Origin: JBEEJZ01 sp041168905
GTDB taxonomy: Bacteria > Pseudomonadota > Gammaproteobacteria > Burkholderiales > Burkholderiaceae_C
Reading direction: 5' to 3'
Length of the DNA: 64,000 nucleotides
NCBI GenBank assembly: GCA_041168905.1
Contig: JBEEJZ010000079.1
Coordinates: 1 to 64,000 of the forward strand
The notes beneath the pieces are model-generated. The model did no database searches and was not told where the DNA came from. It saw only the letters and a list, made by a program, of their open reading frames with translations. This document shows, piece after piece, positions 43,596 to 52,284 of this stretch (its first letter is position 1; each line of letters starts with the position of its first letter). A program made the position numbers and the translations under genes.

Positions 43596-43900
43596 ACCGG
43601 TGCTCCGGTGAGGGTCCAGATCAGGCGATCGCGATCCGCCAGCGGCTCACCCACCACCTGATAGGTCTGACCAGCGACGGTAAAGCGTTCCCCCTCGCGG
43701 GGAGACATCACCTCTCGGACCATCACATCAAAGCGGTGGGTTGCCAGCGCCAAGCGCGTATCACCGAAAGACTCGACGACATCGGCCTGCTTGGAGATGA
43801 CCCGGGTGGCGATTTCTCGGCCATCGGCCAGTCGGTAGGTGCCAGGCACCCCCAGCCGGGCAAACAGGCGCACCACTGCTCGCTCAAAGGCTGCTTGCAT
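43592..43900 (-). CDS. Head-tail joining protein (lambda FII-like)
   Basis: A 102-residue protein, LFARLGVPGTYRLADG...FTVAGQTYQVVGEPLADRDRLIWTL, the small beta-barrel family located after the major capsid gene that attaches tails to filled heads. Its ATG follows the capsid stop by three bases and its stop overlaps the next gene. Confidence 0.8.
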   Translation of the reverse strand: MQAAFERAVVRLFARLGVPGTYRLADGREIATRVISKQADVVESFGDTRLALATHRFDVMVREVMSPREGERFTVAGQTYQVVGEPLADRDRLIWTLTGAPV

Positions 43901-43903
43901 GAA

Positions 43904-44905
43904 TCAAGCCGTCAGCTTGATCAGCACGCCCGGACGGTGGCACATGGGCAGCGGGTTGCTCTGCGTGTGCAGGTCGGTGCCTCGGTCGAACTGGCGGGGC
44001 GCCTGCTTGGCGTAGACCGGCTGACCCAGGGTGTTGACCGTCTCGTTGAAGTCCGCTGGCGCGAAGTAGGTGCCGAAGGTGTCGACTGTGCCCACGGGAA
44101 AGCAATGCGCTTCACCGTCCGCGATGAACTTGCGCACCGTGCCGTCGGCCGAGCTGGCCTGGCCCCGGTATTCCTCGAAGGTGATGCCGCCGTAGGTGAA
44201 GCCGGTGCGCACGTCTTCGCGCAGCCAGGCACCTTCCTGGAACCGGGTGTAGGACTCCACCACATTGGCGTGGCTGGTCAGGGCCTCGAAGAAGGACGGA
44301 GAGCACAGGCAGCGCACGCCGGTCATGAATTCGCCCTGCAGGGCTTTTTCCATTTCGCCAAGGGCCTTGACGCACTTGTTGCGCACATTGGTCTTGGCAT
44401 CCGCCAAACCCAGCGACATGGTGGTCGCATCAATGCCGAATTCGTCGTAGAGGTTGTAGATGGTCGAACCATCGGCATCCAGGATCTCGCCCTTCAAGGC
44501 GCCCATGCGCAGGTGCTCCAGCGTGATCGCGTGCTTGTTGCGCATGGTCTCCAGGTGCCGCGCCAGCACGCCAGCCAGGGTTTCGAGCTCAGTCTCCGAA
44601 CCAAAGGCACGGATGCCCTGGACTTCTTCTGGCAGCACCACGTCATCGTGCGGAATATGGGGGATGACGAAGGAGCGGACCTTGCGCTTGCCACGCGTGC
44701 CGACGGTGCCCGGCGAGCCGGGTGGCATGGTGGGCAGCAGGTTGAGCACACCGTTGCGCTCTTCGATGATGATTTGGCGGAAGCGCGTGGGTTTGGCCGG
44801 AAACAGGTTCAGGTCTTCCAGCCGGCCGTAGCGGTTGGGCACCAGGTTGATGGCGGCCGTGAGGTTGGCCATGCTGAAGGCCGGGTTGGCAAAGAGGTTC
44901 TGCAT
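43904..44905 (-). CDS. Major capsid protein (lambda E family)
   Basis: A 333-residue HK97-fold capsid protein of the phage_cap_E family: NLFANPAFSMANLTAAINLV at the N-terminus, FRQIIIEERNGVLNLLPT, then NKHAITLEHLRMGALKGEIL (the long spine helix). Near the C-terminus is GTYFAPADFNETVN. The ATG at 44905 has GGAG 6 bases upstream; the TTG four codons earlier is not needed. Together with decoration protein D it builds the head. Confidence 0.93.
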   Translation of the reverse strand: MQNLFANPAFSMANLTAAINLVPNRYGRLEDLNLFPAKPTRFRQIIIEERNGVLNLLPTMPPGSPGTVGTRGKRKVRSFVIPHIPHDDVVLPEEVQGIRAFGSETELETLAGVLARHLETMRNKHAITLEHLRMGALKGEILDADGSTIYNLYDEFGIDATTMSLGLADAKTNVRNKCVKALGEMEKALQGEFMTGVRCLCSPSFFEALTSHANVVESYTRFQEGAWLREDVRTGFTYGGITFEEYRGQASSADGTVRKFIADGEAHCFPVGTVDTFGTYFAPADFNETVNTLGQPVYAKQAPRQFDRGTDLHTQSNPLPMCHRPGVLIKLTA

Positions 44906-44923
44906 ATGAGGCTCCAAAAATGA

Positions 44924-44959
44924 CGAAACCCGCGCAAGCCAGACGGCCAGACGGGTTCG
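44924..44959 (-). terminator. Hairpin between decoration and capsid genes
   Basis: CGAA(A)CCCG (44924-44932) pairs with CGGGTTCG (44952-44959), and on the minus strand a T-rich TTTCGTCATTTTT follows. The loop contains a tandem GCCAGAC/GGCCAGAC. It could be a weak terminator or mRNA stability element that sets the D:E ratio. Confidence 0.4.
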
Positions 44960-45002
44960 AGGGAATGAATGGGTTGGGTAACAGGCGGATCAGAGGCAGG
45001 CT

Positions 45003-45380
45003 TTACGCACTCTCACGCACCAGCACGCCACGCTCAGCCAGTTGCTGCTCGTAAGCGGTGCGCTGGGCACCGGTGAGTGCAATCGGCCAGACCAGCGCGG
45101 TCTTGGCGACGATGGCGTGGCGGGCGATCAGGATGGCATCAGCCCGGTCAGCGTTGGTGGCATCGATCGCGTTGGCCAGAACGCCAATGGCGGACTCGGT
45201 GCCGTCGGTGGCAGCGGGGTCGATGGCGTAGTGCTTGCCATCGCTGGCGTTGCGGCCAAGCACTGTGCCCAGTGGCAGGTTCTGGCCAGCGGCGACGGTG
45301 GCGACGTCGCGCGAATAGCGGTTGGGGGCTTCGTACTTCAAGAGATCGGCGAGGTTGTTTTGTTCGGTGATGGCGGGCAT
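45003..45380 (-). CDS. Head decoration protein (lambda D family)
   Basis: A 125-residue protein with an N-terminal LKYEAPNRYSRDVATVAAG and core GTVLGRNASDGKHYAIDPAA...AIGVLANAIDA, matching HDPD decoration proteins that trimerise on the capsid surface. AAAGGA precedes the ATG. It lies between the protease and capsid genes as in lambda. Confidence 0.88.
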   Translation of the reverse strand: MPAITEQNNLADLLKYEAPNRYSRDVATVAAGQNLPLGTVLGRNASDGKHYAIDPAATDGTESAIGVLANAIDATNADRADAILIARHAIVAKTALVWPIALTGAQRTAYEQQLAERGVLVRESA

Positions 45381-45394
45381 GGCTTATTCCTTTC

Positions 45395-45739
45395 TCAGGC
45401 TTGGGCGGTAAGTTTCTTGACGGCCGCCACGATGGGCGAGGTCTCAGGGCGATCGAGCGACTGGGTGCCCGCATCGACGGTGATCGTGGATCGAATGTCG
45501 GCTGCATCGGACTGCGCGGCACGAGCATCGATCAGCACGCGGCGCACATCGGCTTGGGATTTACCAGCGGCGATGAACTCGGCGGCACGGTCGGGGCAAC
45601 CGGCCAGCAGGCACAGCTCGGCAATGGCCTGGGCGGTTTGAGTGACTTCGCGCTTGGCTTGGGCAACCAGTTTTTCTGCTTCGGCCATATCGATGGTGTC
45701 GGCCACGGGGTTTTGAAGGGTGTCCTGGGGGTCAGGCAT
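45395..45739 (-). CDS. Capsid scaffold protein, nested in the protease gene (Nu3-like)
   Basis: Within the protease frame an ATG at 45739 is preceded by AAGGAGATTTCC, a near-perfect ribosome-binding site 6 bases away. It would give a 114-residue protein, MPDPQDTLQNPVADTIDMAE..., helical and charged like a scaffold. Lambda makes Nu3 scaffold in the same way from inside gene C. Expression is inferred from the site. Confidence 0.7.
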   Translation of the reverse strand: MPDPQDTLQNPVADTIDMAEAEKLVAQAKREVTQTAQAIAELCLLAGCPDRAAEFIAAGKSQADVRRVLIDARAAQSDAADIRSTITVDAGTQSLDRPETSPIVAAVKKLTAQA

Positions 45740-46639
45740 GGAAATCTCCTTGTGGGGAAGTGCCGCCTCAGCACGGATGACGCCCCGCACCTGAGACGGC
45801 GAATGGTTACGGGCGTTAAGAAACTGATGAAATTGGCTGAGGGTGGCGTCCAGCGTCTGGACACCATCGGCAAGGCCCTGGGCCACGGCATTCGTGCCAA
45901 AAAACAGTCCGGCCTCGGTGGCGCGCACGGCAGCGAGATCGAGGCCGCGCATGGCAGCCACGTGTTCGGTAAAGATGGAATACAGCCGATCCACCTCACC
46001 CTGCAGTTCGGTCTTGGCCGCATCCGACAAGGGTTCATGCGGTGAGTAGTCGTTCTTGTGCGCACCGGCCGTGATCGCGGTGAAGTGGTAGCCCTCCTTG
46101 GCATCCTTGACCGACTGGTCGACATGCAAGGCGATCACGCCAATGGAGCCCACACCGCCCGTTTCCGTCACGAACAAACGTTGAGCGCTGGCCGCGATGG
46201 CGTAGGCAGCTGAGTACGCCGCGTCATTGGCCACCGCCCAGACGGTCTTCTGGGCAGCCACTTCGCGCACACGGCGGGCCAACTCGAAACTGCCCGAGGC
46301 CTCGCCACCGGGGGAGTCGATGTCGAGCAGGATGCCGCTGACCTGGGGATCGGCCAGGGCCGCATCGAGCATGGCAGCAATGTCGCCGTAGGAGGTCAGG
46401 CCCGAGGCGGCCTCCATGCCTAACGAGCGCTTGACCAACGAGCCATGAACGGGGATCACGGCAATGCCATCAGGTGCGCTGGCCAGCGGGGTCCGTTGGA
46501 AAGCGGCCATGTCCATCATGGGCATCGCAGGTACATCGGCCATGCCGATACGCTGGCCGACCACGGACAGGATCACGTCCAGCTTGGGTCGGTGGATGAG
46601 TAAGGGCGTCCCGAACAGGCGGGAGGCAAGGTAAGTCAT
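45395..46639 (-). CDS. Head maturation protease (S49/SppA-like, lambda C)
   Basis: A 414-residue protein. The N-terminal ~260 residues are an S49 serine peptidase: ILLDIDSPGGEASGSF, catalytic Ser in NDAAYSAAYAIA, TGGVGSIGVI, and catalytic Lys in AGAHKNDYSP. The C-terminal ~115 residues are the scaffold domain that also begins at the nested start. It processes the procapsid. The ATG overlaps the portal stop (ATGA). Confidence 0.9.
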   Translation of the reverse strand: MTYLASRLFGTPLLIHRPKLDVILSVVGQRIGMADVPAMPMMDMAAFQRTPLASAPDGIAVIPVHGSLVKRSLGMEAASGLTSYGDIAAMLDAALADPQVSGILLDIDSPGGEASGSFELARRVREVAAQKTVWAVANDAAYSAAYAIAASAQRLFVTETGGVGSIGVIALHVDQSVKDAKEGYHFTAITAGAHKNDYSPHEPLSDAAKTELQGEVDRLYSIFTEHVAAMRGLDLAAVRATEAGLFFGTNAVAQGLADGVQTLDATLSQFHQFLNARNHSPSQVRGVIRAEAALPHKEISMPDPQDTLQNPVADTIDMAEAEKLVAQAKREVTQTAQAIAELCLLAGCPDRAAEFIAAGKSQADVRRVLIDARAAQSDAADIRSTITVDAGTQSLDRPETSPIVAAVKKLTAQA

Positions 46640-48168
46640 GGTTGAGGGTCCTGGTTGTCGGGGGTTGCATCACCCGAATTGGCTGAAGACGCGTCAGTGG
46701 CCTGGCCGTCTTGGGTTTCATTGGGTGCCGGTGCGGGCGCCTGGTCATGCCGAGCATCGGAGTCAAAGACCAGGCCCAGTGCATCGGCCCGGGCGTTGTC
46801 GGCTGCGATTTCCCGATCCACGTCCTCCGCGTCGTAGCCATTGCCGGAGATCGCTTCCGACCGGCTCATCAAGCCCGCCCGGATCGCCAGCTTCATGGCG
46901 TTGAATTCCTTTTGCGGATCAACCCAACTCCAGCCTTGCGGGATCCACTTGGCGACCTGGTAGGCGCGGCGGTCTTTGCGATAGCCAGGCAAGTCAATGG
47001 CTGCTTCGAGCACGGCCTGGTCCATCCAGGCACGCCAGATCGGTCGGCACAGTTGGTGCACGATCACGCCGTGCTGCAAGGCTTCGCAGCGTCGACGGAA
47101 CTCCAGCAGGCCCGCCCGGATGGATGAGTAGTTCACTTGCGTCAGATCGCCTGTGAGCATTTCGTAGGTGATGCCCATGGCCGCAGCCACCGCGCGGAAC
47201 TGCTGACGCATGAATTCGGCATAAGAACTGCCAACGTCCGCCGGTGCCGAGAACTTGATGTCTTCACCCGGTTCCAGGATCTGCAGCGTGCCGGGCTCCA
47301 TGCCAGACAGTGCCACGCCATTCGCATCGGCCGCCGACTCGCCCATCAGGTTGTCTTCTGGGGCCATGCGGGTGATGAAACCGGCAAACATGGCTGCGGT
47401 TTTCTTGCGCACCAGTTCGGCGTCGTCGTATTGATCCAGTTCGTTGAGCTTGACCAAGGCCCGCGTTAGCCACGGCTCGCCTCGGATCTGACCAGGGCGC
47501 AAGGGGCGGAACAGGTGAATGACTTCAGAGGCATCCACACGCACTGTGTCCATCCCACCCTGGCTGGACATCGGGGCCAACAACCCGTCGTTGGGGTGCG
47601 AGCGGTACAAGTGGTACGCCACCCGACGACCCAGCCGGTCGAACTCGATGCCGGACCGGATGACATTGCCGCCGGGAAGATCCCGATTCATTGTCGTTGG
47701 CAGATGCTCAGCTTCCAGCACCTGGATCTGCAACGCAACCGGCAGACCATCTTCAGTGCGGCGGTAGCGCAGACGGATCAGGGCTTCGCCGCCCTCGAGC
47801 ATGGCCCGAGTGGCCAAGGCCTGCAGACCGTAGAAGTCGGTCAGGCCTGCGGCATCCGCCTGCTCGCACCAGTCCCACCACAGGCTGTGGATGGCCTCAC
47901 GAATGGTTTGGTCCTGCACCATGCTCTGCGGCTTGATGCCGGTACCGATGGCGTTGGCCACAAAGGCCTCAATCCCAGCAGCAGCCCAGGCATTGCGCCG
48001 CACCAGGTCCCGGCTTTTGGCGCGCAACTCGTCCTGGGCCAGCGACAAGGCGGCCACAGCACCTGGGTTGCCCGGCATCCAGGCCAGCGCCCGACGACCA
48101 CCACCGACACCGTCATAGACCGGCGTGCCACCGAACATGCGGCGACGAAGGTTTTGGAGCCAGGCCAT
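46636..48168 (-). CDS. Portal protein (lambda B family)
   Basis: A 510-residue phage_portal_2-type protein: ALAWMPGNPGAVAALSLAQDELRAKSRDLVRRN at the start of the conserved region (shown in parts), RLRYRRTEDGLPVALQIQVL, and GRRVAYHLYRSHP. The C-terminus is acidic and disordered. The portal forms the dodecameric ring for DNA packaging. Its start shares one base with the gpW stop. Confidence 0.93.
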   Translation of the reverse strand: MAWLQNLRRRMFGGTPVYDGVGGGRRALAWMPGNPGAVAALSLAQDELRAKSRDLVRRNAWAAAGIEAFVANAIGTGIKPQSMVQDQTIREAIHSLWWDWCEQADAAGLTDFYGLQALATRAMLEGGEALIRLRYRRTEDGLPVALQIQVLEAEHLPTTMNRDLPGGNVIRSGIEFDRLGRRVAYHLYRSHPNDGLLAPMSSQGGMDTVRVDASEVIHLFRPLRPGQIRGEPWLTRALVKLNELDQYDDAELVRKKTAAMFAGFITRMAPEDNLMGESAADANGVALSGMEPGTLQILEPGEDIKFSAPADVGSSYAEFMRQQFRAVAAAMGITYEMLTGDLTQVNYSSIRAGLLEFRRRCEALQHGVIVHQLCRPIWRAWMDQAVLEAAIDLPGYRKDRRAYQVAKWIPQGWSWVDPQKEFNAMKLAIRAGLMSRSEAISGNGYDAEDVDREIAADNARADALGLVFDSDARHDQAPAPAPNETQDGQATDASSANSGDATPDNQDPQP

Positions 48169-48374
48169 CAGAGCGCCTTGCTGGTGGTCACGCGGATCTG
48201 ACGTGACTTCGGTGCGCCGGAGTCACGGGCAATGGTGGCCTCGACCTCGGCCAACGCAGCCTTGAGATCAGCCACGCTGCGGTATTCGATGCTCTTGCCC
48301 TCGTAGGTCACACGGTGCTCGCCACTGGCCAAGGCTTCACGCAAGGCTTGCAGATGTTCAGGGGTGTAAGTCAT
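48168..48374 (-). CDS. Head-tail connector gpW
   Basis: A 68-residue protein with the gpW fold pattern: TPEHLQALREALASGEHRVTYEGKSIEY (in two segments), then a helix RSVADLKAALAEVEAT and a basic tail RQIRVTTSK. gpW binds the portal after packaging and is needed for tail joining. It lies between TerL and portal exactly as in lambda. Confidence 0.9.
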   Translation of the reverse strand: MTYTPEHLQALREALASGEHRVTYEGKSIEYRSVADLKAALAEVEATIARDSGAPKSRQIRVTTSKAL

Positions 48375-48375
48375 G

Positions 48376-50364
48376 TCAGGTCATCCATCGGCTTCGCACC
48401 ACTCGGCGGGAAGCCGGTGTTGTGCTGCCAGAAGTGCTTAGGCCACCGTCGAACCGTTGTTCTCGGGTGGCCTCGGGGGTGTCAGTAGTGATGGCTTCGG
48501 TTGGAGGATCAATTCCTGCCGATTTCTCGCCCAGTTGTTTTTCTAATTCGAGCCAGTGCCGGTCCTCGAACCGATCCAGGCCAGCAGCAGCTGCAGCCGC
48601 TCTGGCATAGACGTAACAGTCCAGCGCCTCGTTGCGCTCGCGCATCTTTTGCCACTCGCGGTGTGCAAAGCCATTGCGGTCGCGCCGTGTGATCAGTTGC
48701 TCGGCACAGAGCTGCTGCAGGTACTCGGCGTCGACCTTAGGCAGATGCACGTAGCCGGCCGGGTAGATCTGCGTGGTGCCGTCCTCGGCAACCTCCGCGC
48801 TCTTGCGCAGGTTGTTGTAGAACTCCAGCTTGGCAATGCCGCCGGCCACCGGGAACACCTTGATGCCCCGGCGCAGCTTCTTTCCGCTGGCGGTGGCATC
48901 CACCGCCGTTGGTGTGCCAATCAGTGCGGCGCCTCCGGCAATCCCCTTGATGGGCATGAGCCGGGTATCCCGCACGCTGCGCACGAAGGCATAGGCCTCC
49001 TGGGTGGCGTAGCCAGTATCCAGGGCGATGCGCGCCAGGCTAAGCTGGCAGCCGCTTGAGTGAGTCCAGGTTTCACCCATCAGCTTGGCCAGGGCCGACC
49101 AGACCTCGGTGCGGGCGGTATCGCCCATCAGCACCCGGTGCTCGACCAGCCAGGCTGCTTTGCCCCGCCCGAAGGCCCAAACCGAGACTTCGATGCGGTC
49201 CTTCTGCACGTCGGCGCCTGCGGTGATCAGCAAGCCGCCCGCGGGAACGGTGCCGACGCGGTAGTCTTCACGCCGCTCCAGCAGTCGCTGCCAATCCGGC
49301 GCTTCGCCTTCCTCGACCCAGGTCTCACCGAGTTCGGTGTTCTTGAAGGTCTTGATGGCAGATGCCGAACGGGTGTCCGACATCGCGGCCGACTCCCAGG
49401 CGCGGGCAATCTCGATCCAGCTGCGCCATCCTACCGGGCTGTACAGACTCGACAGGTGAAACCCGGCCGTGCGCCCGGCGTTCTCCGGCGCGCAGGCCTG
49501 CCACTGACCGTTTTCCAGCATCCAGGTTTTGTGGTGCTCGGCAATGGGCTCACCGCATCCTTCACAGATATAGGCCGCCGTCTCGGGCTGACCGCGTTCC
49601 CAGCGCAATTGCTCGAAGCGCAGCCACTGCCGGTGTGCGCAGTGCGGGCACGGCACAAAGTAGCGGCGCTGATCCGACGCCTCGAATTCCCGATCCACGG
49701 CACTCGCGCCGGCAATCGTCGGCGTCGAGACGATCAGGATCTTGCGCCGGGCAAAGGTGCGGGTGCGGGCTTCGGCCAGCGAGATCGCATCGCCTTCACC
49801 CTCGACGTCCAGTGGGTAACCATCGACTTCATCCAGGAACAGGTAACGCACCGGCATCGAACGCAAGCCCACCGCGCTGTTGGCGCCAGTCATCACCAGC
49901 ACACCACCATGAAACTCCTTGGCAAGGATGGTGTTGCCCGAGTCCCGGCTGCGTGCCGGAGCGATCCGCTCCTGGATGGCCGGGCTCTCCTCGATGAGCG
50001 CGTCAATCCGCTGCTTGGAAGCCCGCTTGGCCATCTCCACCGTCGGCCACACCGCCATCATTGGCCCCGGGGCGTGGTGGATCACATAACCCACCCAGTT
50101 CAGGCCCAGTTCGGTGCCGCCGACCTGTGCACCTTTCATGAACACCACACGCTCGATCGGCGACATGGGCGACAGGCAATCCATGATCTCGCGCAGGTAG
50201 GGCGTACGGCTGGTGCGCCAGCGGCCAGGTTCCGAGGCCGCCTTGCTGGAGAGCACCCGGTGCTTGTCGGCCCATTCGGACACGGTCAACAACGGATCGG
50301 GCGTCAGACCTTCGCGCCAGGCACGCTCGATCGCGTCCCAGCCTTCGTAAAACGTCTCGTCCAT
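48376..50364 (-). CDS. Terminase large subunit (lambda gpA family)
   Basis: A 662-residue packaging motor and nuclease. The Walker-A-like loop is MKGAQVGGTELGLNW, Walker B RYLFLDEVDGYP, and a zinc-ribbon-like CPHCAHRQW...CEGCGEP occurs in the middle. The nuclease region has TAGADVQKDRIEVSVWAFG and ALDTGYAT acidic residues. The ATG at 50364 is chosen; the TTG two codons earlier overlaps the upstream stop. gpA-type terminases cut at cos sites, so a cos-packaging phage is likely. Confidence 0.93.
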   Translation of the reverse strand: MDETFYEGWDAIERAWREGLTPDPLLTVSEWADKHRVLSSKAASEPGRWRTSRTPYLREIMDCLSPMSPIERVVFMKGAQVGGTELGLNWVGYVIHHAPGPMMAVWPTVEMAKRASKQRIDALIEESPAIQERIAPARSRDSGNTILAKEFHGGVLVMTGANSAVGLRSMPVRYLFLDEVDGYPLDVEGEGDAISLAEARTRTFARRKILIVSTPTIAGASAVDREFEASDQRRYFVPCPHCAHRQWLRFEQLRWERGQPETAAYICEGCGEPIAEHHKTWMLENGQWQACAPENAGRTAGFHLSSLYSPVGWRSWIEIARAWESAAMSDTRSASAIKTFKNTELGETWVEEGEAPDWQRLLERREDYRVGTVPAGGLLITAGADVQKDRIEVSVWAFGRGKAAWLVEHRVLMGDTARTEVWSALAKLMGETWTHSSGCQLSLARIALDTGYATQEAYAFVRSVRDTRLMPIKGIAGGAALIGTPTAVDATASGKKLRRGIKVFPVAGGIAKLEFYNNLRKSAEVAEDGTTQIYPAGYVHLPKVDAEYLQQLCAEQLITRRDRNGFAHREWQKMRERNEALDCYVYARAAAAAAGLDRFEDRHWLELEKQLGEKSAGIDPPTEAITTDTPEATREQRFDGGLSTSGSTTPASRRVVRSRWMT

Positions 50365-50366
50365 GT

Positions 50367-50942
50367 TCAATCTACCTTGGGCTGCAAGTCGCCGAGGTCC
50401 TGCAGCTGCTGGCGCACGGCGGCGTCCAGCGTGACGTGCAGCACATGCGGATCGACGTTCAGGCCGGCGGCCATCTGTGCCGATATCCGTGCTGGCCAGT
50501 TGAGCCAGGCATCCCGCTCAGCCCGAGCCAGCTTGAAAACGTGGGCCACGGCCTGCGACCGATCGACCAGTTCGCCCTTGAGGCGGGCCAGGCGGACTTT
50601 GTTGGTCTGCGCCTTGACCACCTCATTGACGGTGCGAGCCTGCAGCAGCGATGTGCCACCGGTGGAGAGCGCCGGTGTCGGCGGCTCGGCTGCTTCACGC
50701 ACCACTTTTGCGGACGCTTGCGGTATTTCGCGGGCTACTGCGGGAGCTTGCGGTACTTCCCTGGCTTCGCCAGTTACTGACCGCCGGGTCGGCGTGGTGT
50801 TGGCCGCCCACTGGGCATCGGCCACCACCGGATCAATCGTGCCATCCGGCAAGGGCGTGATGCGCCCCGTGTCGATGGCCTTCTTGACGGCCACATGCGA
50901 CACACCTCGGTGGCGCGCGTAGGCGCGAATGGACAGTCCCAT
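50367..50942 (-). CDS. Terminase small subunit (Nu1-like)
   Basis: A 191-residue protein. The N-terminal HTH (LSIRAYARHRGVSHVAVKKAID) resembles Nu1-type DNA-binding domains, an Ala/Pro-rich linker follows, and the C-terminal helices (RLKGELVDRSQAVAHVFKLA) match phage DNA-packaging Nu1 proteins. It should bind cos and recruit TerL, whose gene follows immediately. Confidence 0.85.
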   Translation of the reverse strand: MGLSIRAYARHRGVSHVAVKKAIDTGRITPLPDGTIDPVVADAQWAANTTPTRRSVTGEAREVPQAPAVAREIPQASAKVVREAAEPPTPALSTGGTSLLQARTVNEVVKAQTNKVRLARLKGELVDRSQAVAHVFKLARAERDAWLNWPARISAQMAAGLNVDPHVLHVTLDAAVRQQLQDLGDLQPKVD

Positions 50943-51101
50943 GGTGTCGATTTACTCAGTGCAAGTGGGTGGCCTCCTGGATGCGTTTTGTCATGCAAAG
51001 ACGAGTGAATCACCCGGGATTAGAAAGAGCTTGGCTTCGGTTGCGAACAGCGCGTCAATCACATCGTCCTCAACACATCAGGCAATCGAAAGGCCAAGAC
51101 G
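50943..51101. promoter_or_regulatory. Divergent intergenic region; possible cos site
   Basis: This 159-base gap separates the leftward packaging/structural genes from a rightward block of four small genes, so promoters for both are expected. In lambda-like phages cos lies just upstream of the small terminase gene, which would place it here or in the neighbouring plus-strand block. The segment 51028-51078 is repeated in part before 52285. Confidence 0.4.
51028..51078 (+). repeat. Leader repeat, copy 1
   Basis: CTTGGCTTCGGTTGCGAACAG, then CGCGTCAAT, then ATCGTCCTCAACACA, is matched by the stretch 52220-52268 (CCTTGGCTTTGATTGGGATC, AGCGCGTCAAT, TCATCGCCAACACA). Both copies end 24-30 bases before a start codon (51102 and 52285), so they look like duplicated leader or control sequences. 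Confidence 0.5.
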
Positions 51102-51314
51102 ATGAAAAAACAAAACACCCAGCCCATCCAGGACCTGCTTGAAAAGATCGCACTCGATCACCTTTTCATCCAGACCCTGGAAACACAAATGAGCGACCGA
51201 CTCGACTTTCATGAGGTCAGCGTCTGGGGCGTCAAAAGCGCACTGGAAGCAGCTTTTGAGGCCGGTCGTATCGCCGCCAGCGGAAAACAAGAACCCCAGA
51301 AAACCAAAGCTTGA
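51102..51314 (+). CDS. DUF6900-like phage/plasmid protein
   Basis: A 70-residue protein with the pattern LLEKIALDHLFIQTLETQMSDR then LDFHEVSVWGVKSALEAAFEAGR, typical of the small family annotated DUF6900 in phages and plasmids. Function unknown. It is the first of four plus-strand genes in the otherwise leftward prophage and has a repeated leader upstream. Confidence 0.72.
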   Translation: MKKQNTQPIQDLLEKIALDHLFIQTLETQMSDRLDFHEVSVWGVKSALEAAFEAGRIAASGKQEPQKTKA

Positions 51315-51327
51315 TCAGGAGCGCACC

Positions 51328-51807
51328 ATGACCACCCAACTCACCCCCGCCCAGCACGCCATCCTGGTTCATGCACATGAGCACACCGAAGGCAAGATCA
51401 CCTGGTTCCCTGAAAACATCAAAGGCGGCGCGCGCCAAAAAGTGATCGACGGCTTGTTCAAGCGCTCCCTGATCACTTACGACGGCAAGGACTGGTTCCT
51501 AGCCGCCGAGGGCTACGACGCACTGGGTGTGCCACACAGAGCGCCCTTAAGCGCGCAGACGATCAATGAGGTCATAGAGGCAGCAACGGCTGCAAAACCA
51601 CGTACCCGAGACAACAGCAAACAAGCGCAAGTGATCGCCATGCTCAAGCGCCCCGAGGGCGCCACCATTGCGCAAATTTGTGAGGCCACCGGATGGATGC
51701 CGCACACCGTGCGCGGCACATTTGCTGGCGCATTCAAAAAGAAGCTGGACCTGCAAATCACCTCGACCAAGGAGGCAGGAGCAGAGCGGATTTACCACGC
51801 CTCCTGA
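51328..51807 (+). CDS. DUF3489 domain protein
   Basis: A 159-residue protein. The C-terminal half is a DUF3489 winged-helix domain: AQVIAMLKRPEGATIAQICE then GWMPHTVRGTFAGAFKKKL, which recurs in phages and conjugative elements. The N-terminus (TPAQHAILVHAHEHTEGKI) has a second helical unit. AGGAG precedes the ATG at 51328. It is probably a DNA-binding regulator. Confidence 0.78.
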   Translation: MTTQLTPAQHAILVHAHEHTEGKITWFPENIKGGARQKVIDGLFKRSLITYDGKDWFLAAEGYDALGVPHRAPLSAQTINEVIEAATAAKPRTRDNSKQAQVIAMLKRPEGATIAQICEATGWMPHTVRGTFAGAFKKKLDLQITSTKEAGAERIYHAS

Positions 51808-51821
51808 ACAGGAGCCAGGAT

Positions 51822-52181
51822 ATGAAAACAATGACCATCACGATCGAGCGCAAACCTCTGACAATCATGCTCGATGGCCAACAGGTGCAGGTTGAAGAGT
51901 TGAGCGTGCGACTGCCCTTTGGACGCAAGCCCACGGACATCAAGGACATCGCAGCCAGTGGCGACTACGTGGTTTACGTCACTGAAACCAGGACCATGAC
52001 ACCTGAGGAATTCGACGGCTTTGCCATGAACCTCTACAAGTCACGCGACTGGCTCAAGGGCAAGGGCGGCTACTTCATGCAAGGCCGACTGTGCGTGGAA
52101 GTCCACGCGCCAGGACGCCCGTTCCTTTACGTAGATCCAAGTGGCAGCGACTACTGCCGGTACATCGCCCGTTTGGGTTAG
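51822..52181 (+). CDS. Conserved-type phage/plasmid protein, 119 residues
   Basis: MKTMTITIERKPLTIMLDGQ..., a mixed alpha/beta protein with GYFMQGRLCVEVHAPGRPFLYVD near the C-terminus. AGGAG lies before the ATG at 51822. It follows the DUF3489 gene by 14 bases. No family was recognised; it is likely part of the same operon. Confidence 0.6.
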   Translation: MKTMTITIERKPLTIMLDGQQVQVEELSVRLPFGRKPTDIKDIAASGDYVVYVTETRTMTPEEFDGFAMNLYKSRDWLKGKGGYFMQGRLCVEVHAPGRPFLYVDPSGSDYCRYIARLG

Positions 52182-52212
52182 TGGTGGATAAGCCACGCTG
52201 CGCACCCATTTC

Positions 52213-52234
52213 AATCAAAGCCTTGGCTTTGATT
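52213..52234 (+). repeat. 10-bp perfect hairpin in the leader of the fourth plus-strand gene
   Basis: AATCAAAGCC-TT-GGCTTTGATT forms a perfect stem with a 2-base centre. There is no U-tract after it, so it is not a standard terminator. It directly precedes leader-repeat copy 2 and the ATG at 52285 and could control translation or mRNA stability. Confidence 0.55.
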
Positions 52235-52268
52235 GGGATCAGCGCGTCAATGGGGTCATCGCCAACAC
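52220..52268 (+). repeat. Leader repeat, copy 2
   Basis: Second copy of the leader described at 51028-51078, ending 16 bases before the ATG at 52285. The most conserved part is AGCGCGTCAAT followed by CATCG and CAACACA. Confidence 0.5.
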
Positions 52269-52284
52269 AGCCACGGAGCCAACG

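Noticed and set aside
49060..50922. 620-codon plus-strand frame
   Set aside because: Antisense to terminase genes, which carry clear family motifs; composition typical of a shadow frame.
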